Below are positions 15,207 through 21,575 of a stretch of 25,171 nt of DNA, piece after piece. The DNA is taken from assembly GCA_036389695.1 (NCBI GenBank), contig DASVWG010000102.1, positions 1 to 25,171 on the forward strand, written 5' to 3'. The stretch is from JALZHR01 sp036389695. GTDB taxonomy: Bacteria > Acidobacteriota > Blastocatellia > Pyrinomonadales > Pyrinomonadaceae. The notes under the pieces were generated by a model. It was not told where the DNA came from. It ran no database searches and saw nothing but the letters and a program-made list of their open reading frames with translations. A program made the translations under genes and the position numbers. How positions within the stretch are numbered: the stretch's first letter is position 1; every line of letters begins with the position of its first letter.

Positions 15207-15234
15207 GTTTTACTTTCGCGGAAAATGTTATGCT
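15205..15234 (+). promoter_or_regulatory. Candidate promoter for the fabF-like gene
   Basis: TTGTTT (15205-15210), an 18-bp spacer and TATGCT (15229-15234) with an upstream TG (15226-15227) form an extended -10 type promoter. It directly follows the terminator and lies 25 bases before the ATG at 15260, so the leader would be about 18 nt. Confidence 0.45.
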
Positions 15235-15259
15235 CAACCGTAAAGCAATCTGATTTTTT

Positions 15260-16531
15260 ATGCTGAAAAATTTCACCCAGCCGCGCCGTGTCGTCATTAC
15301 GGGTTTCGGGTGCGTGACGCCTATCGGAATCGGACGCGAAGCGTTCTGGCAATCTCTGAAAACGGGCAAAAGCGGCGTCAGCCGAATCGAAAGCTTCGAC
15401 GCTTCCGGTTCAAAAGTCAAAATCGCCGCCGAGATAAAAGGCTTCGATTGGGAAGCCGAGCTCAACCCGAAAGACCGTCGCCACGTGCCGCGCACCGTTC
15501 CGCTCGCGCTGGCGTCCGCCCGCGAAGCTCTCAAAGACGCGCAAATCCAAACGGAAAATTTATCGCTCGCCGAAAAAAGAAATTTCGGCGTCGTTCTGGG
15601 AACCGGCGGCGGCGGGCTGTCATTTACCGAACGGCAGTATGTTTACTGGCTGACGGATGAAGCGCAAAAAGTCAGCGTTTATACGATTCCGTCTTCGACG
15701 CACGGCGGTTTATCGAGCGAGCTTTCGATGCAGTTCAGCCTGCACGGGCTTTCGCACATAATTTCGACCGGCTGCACCAGCTCGACTGACGCAATTGCCT
15801 ACGCCGCGCAGCACATCGCGCTCGGCAAACAGGATGTGATGCTGACCGGCGGGGTCGATGCGCCGCTCGCAGCCGGAATTTTAAAAGGCTTCGATTTGAT
15901 GACGGTTCTGACCGATAAATGGAACGACGCGCCCGAACGAGCTTCGCGCCCGTTCGATAAAAACCGTTCGGGCATCGTTTTGGGCGAAGGCGCGTGGATT
16001 TTCGTTTTGGAAACGCTGGAAAACGCGCTGGCGAGAAACGCAAAAATTTACGCCGAAGTTTCCGGTTACGCTTCGACCTGCGACGCCTATCACCGCGTCC
16101 GTCTGGAAGAAAACGGCATCGAACCGGCGCGCGCCATGACGCTGGCAATGCAGGACGCGGGCATCGCGCCCGAACAAATCGAATACATAAATCTGCACGG
16201 AACCTCGACCGAGCTAAACGACCGCATCGAAACCAAAGCCATCAAAATAGCTTTCGGCAAGCACGCCTACCAAATCCCGACGAGCGCGACCAAATCGCAA
16301 ATCGGACATCCGCAGGGCGCAAGCGGCGCGGCAGGAATCGGCGCGGCGCTTCTCGCTCTCAACGAAAACGTCATCGCCCCGACGATAAATCTGGACGAGG
16401 CGGACGAAGTCTGCGATTTGGATTACGTCCCGAACGCGTCGCGCGCCGCGGAAGTAAAAACCGCGCTCTGCAACTGCATCGGCTTCGGCTCGAAAAATTC
16501 GGCTTTGGTTATTCAGAAAGTTAATACTTAA
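15260..16531 (+). CDS. Beta-ketoacyl-ACP synthase II-like enzyme (FabF family)
   Basis: This 423-aa thiolase-fold condensing enzyme has the complete Cys-His-His triad: C172 in STGCTSSTDAI, H313 in NLHGTSTELND and H350 in KSQIGHPQGASG. It would condense malonyl-ACP with an acyl-ACP primer in fatty acid or polyketide-type synthesis. The residues around the active sites differ from the usual FabF wording (TACATG, GHLLGAAG), so it may be a specialised paralogue rather than the housekeeping enzyme. No acp, fabG or other fatty acid gene is nearby. It is a single gene with its own candidate promoter, convergent with the GH75 gene 47 bp away. No Shine-Dalgarno is evident. Confidence 0.88.
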   Translation: MLKNFTQPRRVVITGFGCVTPIGIGREAFWQSLKTGKSGVSRIESFDASGSKVKIAAEIKGFDWEAELNPKDRRHVPRTVPLALASAREALKDAQIQTENLSLAEKRNFGVVLGTGGGGLSFTERQYVYWLTDEAQKVSVYTIPSSTHGGLSSELSMQFSLHGLSHIISTGCTSSTDAIAYAAQHIALGKQDVMLTGGVDAPLAAGILKGFDLMTVLTDKWNDAPERASRPFDKNRSGIVLGEGAWIFVLETLENALARNAKIYAEVSGYASTCDAYHRVRLEENGIEPARAMTLAMQDAGIAPEQIEYINLHGTSTELNDRIETKAIKIAFGKHAYQIPTSATKSQIGHPQGASGAAGIGAALLALNENVIAPTINLDEADEVCDLDYVPNASRAAEVKTALCNCIGFGSKNSALVIQKVNT

Positions 16532-16578
16532 TCGTTTGTTTCACAAACATCGAACGTTGCAAAACGAATTTACGGCTT

Positions 16579-17283
16579 TTATCGAACGCATTCTAAAATT
16601 TTCTGCCAGCCGCCGATTGCCGCCAGCAATTCATCCGAACGCTCTTGTATCTGCTGTAAATCAACGCGCCATTTCGGCGAAAAACGGGATTTCGGAAAAA
16701 CGACATAAACGAACGGTCCTCTGGGCGCTCCGCGTCCGTTTCGCGGATTTACGTCGCGCCCGCCCAGTTTTTCCGCCAGACCAATCGAGACTTCGCCGAG
16801 CTCGTGATTGAAAGCGCCGATGTCGGCGACGATAAACGCCGATTTTTTATTATTGCTCAAATTATATGCCGCGCCGATGTCGCCTAAGGTTCCCGTTCCT
16901 CGCATTCGATTAAACGCTCCGGGAAATACCAGATACGAAACGTTTCGCGAATCGACGTAACGTTTATAATCAGTTACGGGCAGGCGCGCGTCTTCGAGCG
17001 AGGTTTTGGAAACAAAAAAACCTTTAAATTCGCCTGAAGGCTGAACATAGGCTTTCCGGTCATTTGCCGGGTCGGGCACAATTATAGACCTCCAGTTTCT
17101 GCCGTTCGGATAACCGGCATTGGCAAGCGCGTCGATGCCCGTATCCTGCTCGTTATAAGCATTCGGCGCGCCGTCGGCGTCAATCGCCATCCGGCTCGTG
17201 GTGTAAAAATAAGCGTCCGAATCTGGAAATTTCCAGAGTTTGACTTCTTTGTATTCGCTCCATTCCGCTGCTTCACAACTCAT
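16579..17283 (-). CDS. GH75 (fungal chitosanase-type) domain protein without signal peptide
   Basis: This 234-aa protein resembles glycoside hydrolase family 75, the fungal-type chitosanases, through SRMAIDADGAPNAYNEQDTG (30-49), DALANAGYPNG (51-61), GFFVSKTSLED, RYVDSRNVSYLVFPG and AFIVADIGAFNHELGEVSIG. The last segment holds D154 and E164, the likely counterparts of the catalytic Asp/Glu pair of that family. Secreted GH75 enzymes carry a signal peptide; this one starts directly with MSCEAAEWSEYKEVK, so it appears cytoplasmic or exported another way. A GGAAGGA ribosome binding site (17290-17296) fixes the ATG start. It is the last gene of the DyP operon, 98 bp after the peroxidase. Actual substrate is unknown. 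Confidence 0.7.
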   Translation of the reverse strand: MSCEAAEWSEYKEVKLWKFPDSDAYFYTTSRMAIDADGAPNAYNEQDTGIDALANAGYPNGRNWRSIIVPDPANDRKAYVQPSGEFKGFFVSKTSLEDARLPVTDYKRYVDSRNVSYLVFPGAFNRMRGTGTLGDIGAAYNLSNNKKSAFIVADIGAFNHELGEVSIGLAEKLGGRDVNPRNGRGAPRGPFVYVVFPKSRFSPKWRVDLQQIQERSDELLAAIGGWQKILECVR

Positions 17284-17381
17284 AAATTTTCCTTCCTTTA
17301 ATTGATAATTTTAACTGCAAGGTGCGCCCACTCACTTTATTTTTATATTTCTTCGTTCAAAAATTTCGGCTTTATAAAGGC

Positions 17382-19130
17382 TCAGCTTCCCAAGACATCG
17401 GCAATCGCGCTAATCGGCGGCGCGAAGAAATAGCCGCCGCCGGTCGGAATGACAAACTCGGTGTCGATGGAAACGCGTTTGGTTGAGCCGTCCTGCGGAA
17501 CGTCGATAAAGCGCTCGCGGCTGCCTTGGCTGCCTTCCTGTCCGATGATGGGGTCGTGTCCGCCGATATTCGGCTGAGTTTTTGAATTTGCCCAGCGGCG
17601 CGTCAGAAATTCAAACTGGTCTTCGATTGAGCTTTGATAGCAGATGAACATCAATCCGCGCTCTTTTTTCCAGAGGCTCGCCGAAGGATTTTTGACGCCG
17701 GCGACGGGCGGACCGAAAGGAATGCCGCGCCGCATAATCGTTCTGGTCAGGCTGTCGGAAACTTTGCCCAAATCGGTCGCGCTGTCGCGCGGGTTGATTT
17801 TTCGGACGTGTGAAAAGTGCGGGCAAACCAAACCCCGCAAATCCTCTTTGCCTGGCGGAAAGTTATCTCCGGGATAGCCCGGAATCGGTATCAGGTTTGA
17901 CGCGGGCGTGTCGTCGTCGAATAAAAAATTATTGTTCGCCAAATCGTCGGCGCCGAGGTCGGGAATGTCCGACGCGGGCGTTCGCATCACGGGCGCGCCG
18001 CTCGGATGGCGTCCGACCAGCATCGCGGCGAATTGCTGCGGCGGCAAGCCAAGCTCGGCGGCGGTCGTCACTACAAATTCATAAAAGGCTTTGACGTCCT
18101 GCCGCAGGCGGCGGCAGACGAGATACGAGCCGTGCTTAGCCCATTTTGGAAACTTGCTCGTATCATCGACCGACTTATAAAGATTCTCTCTATCCTGGCG
18201 AGGCATACCCAGGACAAACTCGCCCGGATGGACGAGAAGCTGTCCCGGTCGGGCAAAAAGCCGCGAGCGTTCGTCAGTCGGCTGGATGTAGCGCGGCGTC
18301 AGATAGTCGTCGGGTATTTCGGAGACGCGACCTCTGACGCCGGGCTGCGAAACGCCGTCTTTAAACCCGAAATGTTCGTGTCCTTTCAGCTTATCCGGCA
18401 GCGTTTCGCCCGCCTGCTGGAAAAGAAGATTTAATTTACAGCGGTCGGCTTCCGTTTTAATCAGCGCGACCATCTCCGCCAAAAGCTTCGGATGGTCGCT
18501 TGCCGCGATGACTAAAATATCGGCTTCTTTATCGGGACTGCCGATGACCCATTTATGCTTGTTGCCAGCCGCAGTTTTTTTGGTCGGGTCGCCGAGATAT
18601 GCGGAGCGCGCCGCCAAGCCCTGTCGAAAACTTTCTTCGCCGAATTCCCGACAATCTTCTTCGGAAGTCAATTTCGCGACGCCCGCGCACGAAAAAGCGA
18701 TGTTCACCCACGTCGCTTTTATCGGAACTTCTTTCGTGCCGAGCCGGTAGCGCAGAGTCCGGTACATACGATTGAACGCGAGCACCTCGTCCATCGACGA
18801 AATCAGCGGCGCAATCCATTGCAGCCATTTTTTCGCGGCTTGTTTATTCTCAATCCGGTAGAAAAGAAAATGCTGGTAATCCTTATTAAAACCGGGAAAA
18901 ATATTGCCCTGCACGTCTTTTCTCACCGCTTCTTCAAAAACGGGTTCGAGCGTCGCCAGTGCTTCATCTTCTGTCAATCCGGCGACGGCGGCGAATTTTG
19001 CGCCGAAGTCGGTTCCGACCGCGCTGAATCTTTCCTGCGGCTTGACCTCGCCTTCGGCATCGGAAAGACTATCGAGTATCTTCCCGACGTTCTTCGTGAT
19101 GGCGGCGGCGTTTTTACGTTTTGTTGGCAT
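17382..19130 (-). CDS. DyP-type haem peroxidase (long form)
   Basis: This 582-aa protein has the dye-decolorising peroxidase motifs. GFKDG (255-259) carries the distal catalytic D258. H441, in CPHFSHVRKINPRD, is the expected proximal haem ligand. R467/R468, in IMRRGIPFGPP, match the conserved distal arginine. The end FFAPPISAIADVLGS is also typical. The enzyme oxidises substrates with H2O2. It is longer than bacterial class A/B enzymes (300-450 aa), with about 75 N-terminal residues before QGNIFPGFNKDYQHFLFYRI. There is no Tat or Sec signal and no encapsulin gene nearby. Its start is fixed by AAAGGA (19138-19143), seven bases before the ATG. It is the middle gene of a three-gene operon; the gap to the upstream gene is 45 bp. 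Confidence 0.9.
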   Translation of the reverse strand: MPTKRKNAAAITKNVGKILDSLSDAEGEVKPQERFSAVGTDFGAKFAAVAGLTEDEALATLEPVFEEAVRKDVQGNIFPGFNKDYQHFLFYRIENKQAAKKWLQWIAPLISSMDEVLAFNRMYRTLRYRLGTKEVPIKATWVNIAFSCAGVAKLTSEEDCREFGEESFRQGLAARSAYLGDPTKKTAAGNKHKWVIGSPDKEADILVIAASDHPKLLAEMVALIKTEADRCKLNLLFQQAGETLPDKLKGHEHFGFKDGVSQPGVRGRVSEIPDDYLTPRYIQPTDERSRLFARPGQLLVHPGEFVLGMPRQDRENLYKSVDDTSKFPKWAKHGSYLVCRRLRQDVKAFYEFVVTTAAELGLPPQQFAAMLVGRHPSGAPVMRTPASDIPDLGADDLANNNFLFDDDTPASNLIPIPGYPGDNFPPGKEDLRGLVCPHFSHVRKINPRDSATDLGKVSDSLTRTIMRRGIPFGPPVAGVKNPSASLWKKERGLMFICYQSSIEDQFEFLTRRWANSKTQPNIGGHDPIIGQEGSQGSRERFIDVPQDGSTKRVSIDTEFVIPTGGGYFFAPPISAIADVLGS

Positions 19131-19175
19131 AATAAAGTCCTTTTTTATCTTTCGGATGTCGGTTTATAAATTTTT

Positions 19176-20153
19176 TCACGCGGGTTTGCCGACGCTGATG
19201 CCCATCATCACGGTGATATGCTCGGCGAGATGTCCGCCGTATTTGATGGGTCGCCCGCCGATGCTTATGTCGCTGACCATAAAGCCTTCGCTTTCGGGAA
19301 CTTCGTATTCGAGCCGCAGCGCCATGCCGGGCTTGCCCCGCACGATGCGCCAGTAATTTCCGACCGGCGAGCCGTCCGGCTTTGTCCATCCGGTATCGTC
19401 CCAATCGGTGATGTATAACCCGATAGGGTCGCGGAATGCCATCGAGAAACCTTTTCGCGCAAACGCGTTGACGTCGAAAAGCATTCTGTTATCCGCCGAA
19501 AACAGCTCGAGCGTCGTGTTGGCTCTGGCTTGCGCGTCATAGCCGTCCTTCGCCTGCGGCGCATCGGTGACGCTGACGCCGAACGGCGTAACTCTGTTAG
19601 CCGCCTCGATGCTGTTTATGCCGACGATGTAATGAACGATTCCTTTTTCGATATTCCAGACGTTGTAAGAATTGTAATTGCCCTGCTTATCGATTAAATC
19701 CGCCATTTTGACATCGGGGCTGACCAGCTCGTGGTAAAGCGCCAGAACGCGTTCGCGGTCAAACCTGAACAACTGTTCCCAGTAAAGCCGCGTCTCGGTG
19801 ACGAAAGTAACTTTCTTGATTTTCTCTCCGCTGCGAGTGACAAACCACTCGAAATATTCTCCCTGAACCGGCTTTTCGTCCCGCCGGACTTCCGCTTCTT
19901 CAAACGCCTTCTGACGATTATCGCGCTCGGTCATCAGCAAAGGACGCGGAAAACCCATCCAATTCGTCAGGCGTTCCGCCACGACCTTGACGTCTTTTCT
20001 GGCGGCGTTGTAAAATTCGCCGACGCCGTCAGTGCCTTGTACTCCGTCGCCCAATATCTCATCTATCACCTCGTGCCAGGCTTCATAAAATTTTGAATCT
20101 TCCGGAAGGTCTCTGAGACCGGCGGGCGTGTCGTATCGGGTTACCAATGCCAT
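19176..20153 (-). CDS. Conserved protein of unknown function, first gene of the DyP operon
   Basis: I do not recognise a named domain in this 325-aa protein. It has no signal peptide or membrane helix and is rich in Trp, Tyr and Phe (EYFEWFVTR, RLYWEQLFRF, NYNSYNVWNIEKGIVHYIVG). This could suit a cofactor or hydrophobic ligand, but that is inference. The central block of His, Asn and Tyr residues around 158-180 stands out as a possible active or binding site; H174 lies in it. The C-terminal third reads like beta-strands (RLEYEVPESEGFMVSDISIG). An ideal ribosome binding site, AAGGAG (20159-20164), stands five bases before the ATG. It is transcribed ahead of the DyP peroxidase, so a role in peroxide-dependent chemistry is plausible. 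Confidence 0.8.
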   Translation of the reverse strand: MALVTRYDTPAGLRDLPEDSKFYEAWHEVIDEILGDGVQGTDGVGEFYNAARKDVKVVAERLTNWMGFPRPLLMTERDNRQKAFEEAEVRRDEKPVQGEYFEWFVTRSGEKIKKVTFVTETRLYWEQLFRFDRERVLALYHELVSPDVKMADLIDKQGNYNSYNVWNIEKGIVHYIVGINSIEAANRVTPFGVSVTDAPQAKDGYDAQARANTTLELFSADNRMLFDVNAFARKGFSMAFRDPIGLYITDWDDTGWTKPDGSPVGNYWRIVRGKPGMALRLEYEVPESEGFMVSDISIGGRPIKYGGHLAEHITVMMGISVGKPA

Positions 20154-20246
20154 AGCTTCTCCTTTAATCTTCTCCGCGGCGCGGCAAAATTCGTCGGCGT
20201 CCTGGTTTTATATGATAAAAATCAACAAAATCCGACGTTTTAGAAA

Positions 20247-20271
20247 AGAGATTTTTGTCTCGAAAATCTCT
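20247..20271 (-). promoter_or_regulatory. Leader hairpin of the DyP operon (possible attenuator)
   Basis: In the 5' leader (minus strand) AGAGATTTT pairs with AAAATCTCT over 9 bp around a 7-nt loop and is followed by TTTCT. It resembles a weak intrinsic terminator lying between the promoter and the first gene. Whether it controls read-through is unknown. Confidence 0.4.
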
Positions 20272-20327
20272 CGTTTATCAACTGCCGGGAGAAATAAATC
20301 AATGCCTTAAACATTTGTATTTCAACG

Positions 20328-20357
20328 TTTATACTCTCATTGAATCGCGCGTGTCAA
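20328..20357 (-). promoter_or_regulatory. Near-consensus sigma-70 promoter of the DyP operon
   Basis: On the minus strand TTGACA (20357-20352) and TATAAA (20333-20328) are separated by 18 bp. This is the best promoter match in the window. Transcription would begin near 20321 and give a leader of about 168 nt before the first gene. The 285-bp spacer (20154-20438) holds this promoter, the leader hairpin and a GC-rich palindrome (CGGCGCGCCG, near 20390) close to the 3' end of the PHP gene; I see nothing else in it. Confidence 0.7.
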
Positions 20358-20438
20358 GAATTTTCGGGAGATTGCTGCGCGGTACAGCGGCGCGCCGTCA
20401 ACCTTTTGTAATTTAGTCGCGGCGAACGTGCACCAGCG

Positions 20439-21464
20439 TTAATTTTTACCGGGCATCACCGGCTGCGTCCAGGCAATTTTCCCGTTCGATTCGATTATTT
20501 TGGCGCGGACGTAAAGCTCGTCGCCGCGAAATTGATAAACCGCCGGGCTGGAAATCGCTTCGCTCAAAACGCGTCCGCCTTTGCCGATAAACTGCACGCG
20601 GTATTTGCTGGTTCTTTCTTCGTCGATGACGATGGTGATGCTTTTATCATTGACCTGATAATCTGACAACTCGACGCCAGTCGAAGCATAAAAATCGCCG
20701 CGCTCCATCGCTTCCAGAATCGCCGCGCTCGAAAGCCGTTCCGCTCTGACAAATATCCAGCCTTGACCGGGACGCGGCGCGGATTTATCCCAGGGCTTTT
20801 TGAAAACGTGCGCGTCGTCGACGGCGATTCCGTAAAGAAGCTTGCCGCTCGACAAAATCGCGTCCCACATTTCTTCGAGTCCGGGCTTGCCGCCGCCGCC
20901 GAAATTATTTACTTCCGGATGACCGTTATAGATTTCAAAAAGCTTATTATTTTCCACTTTTTTTAAATCGTCCGGCGTTATCATCCAGCCGAAATTCGGA
21001 TGATTGATGTGCGGCACGCCGCGCTCGGCGCGAATCGCGTTGACGTTTCGCTGCATAACTTCGACGACGCTCGTGCCGCCCTGCGGCTTGACGACGCGCT
21101 CGACGTTCAGCCCGTTGATGTGAATCGGTTTTTTGTTGAAAGTGTCCGAAACTTCCTCGCCGCGAATAACGAGAAATTTTTCGTCCGCGCCGTGCAGCGC
21201 GTTGAGTCCTTCGACGTTGGTCAAAAAATTGTGGTCGCTCAGGACGAGAAAGTTATATTTGTGTTCGCGATACCAGCGCACGACCTCGTCCGGCGTCGAA
21301 TCGCCGTCGCTGTTGACGGTGTGCGTATGCGTGTTTCCTTTATACCAGTTCAAACGCTTCGGCGTCGGCGGCAAGCCTTTCTGCTGCGCTCGATAACCCG
21401 CATCGACGGCGAAAATCGTGTAAAGAAACCACAACGAAAAAATAGCGACCAAAGATTTTTTCAC
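20439..21464 (-). CDS. Secreted PHP-domain metal-dependent phosphoesterase
   Basis: This 341-aa protein has an N-terminal hydrophobic segment (about 5-20, KKSLVAIFSLWFLYTIFAVD), a signal peptide or anchor. It is followed by a PHP domain: GNTHTHTVNSDG (first H-x-H), LVLSDHN, IRGEEVS, PHINHPNFGW and AVDDAH are the metal-binding motifs in order. PHP enzymes hydrolyse phosphate esters using two or three metal ions; many periplasmic members of this CehA-like type have unknown substrates. A C-terminal beta-rich domain (from about 250) follows. The start is a GTG at 21464, supported by AAGGA eight bases upstream and by the signal peptide. It is preceded by a repeat and separated from the DyP operon by a promoter. 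Confidence 0.85.
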   Translation of the reverse strand: MKKSLVAIFSLWFLYTIFAVDAGYRAQQKGLPPTPKRLNWYKGNTHTHTVNSDGDSTPDEVVRWYREHKYNFLVLSDHNFLTNVEGLNALHGADEKFLVIRGEEVSDTFNKKPIHINGLNVERVVKPQGGTSVVEVMQRNVNAIRAERGVPHINHPNFGWMITPDDLKKVENNKLFEIYNGHPEVNNFGGGGKPGLEEMWDAILSSGKLLYGIAVDDAHVFKKPWDKSAPRPGQGWIFVRAERLSSAAILEAMERGDFYASTGVELSDYQVNDKSITIVIDEERTSKYRVQFIGKGGRVLSEAISSPAVYQFRGDELYVRAKIIESNGKIAWTQPVMPGKN

Positions 21465-21508
21465 GGCTTACGTCCTTCTTGTTCGGAATATTAATAAAGC
21501 AACAAATA

Positions 21509-21575
21509 AACTGATAGTTGATAACTGATAACTGATAGTGAAAAGAACAAAACTATCAGTTATCAGTTATCAGTT
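21509..21575. repeat. Heptamer inverted repeat (AACTGAT) between two phosphoesterase genes
   Basis: The left arm is AACTGAT, AGTTGAT, AACTGAT, AACTGAT, AGT (21509-21539). The right arm is ACT followed by three ATCAGTT units (21552-21575). The inner 24-nt arms match at 22 positions around a 12-nt A-rich loop. The right arm overlaps the stop codon (21574-21576) of the upstream minus-strand gene. Confidence 0.88.

Noticed and set aside
16532..16578. Terminator between the fabF-like and GH75 genes (GTTTGT-TTC-ACAAAC at 16534-16548)
   Set aside because: The stem is only 6 bp and AT-rich with no T-run on either strand, so termination is not supported.
17382..19130. Encapsulin cargo system around the DyP peroxidase
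   Set aside because: No encapsulin shell gene is in the window, and the neighbouring 325-aa protein does not show the encapsulin pattern.
18555..19169. Plus-strand open frame of 204 codons opposite the DyP gene
   Set aside because: The minus-strand frame holds all DyP motifs; the plus-strand product is a shadow.
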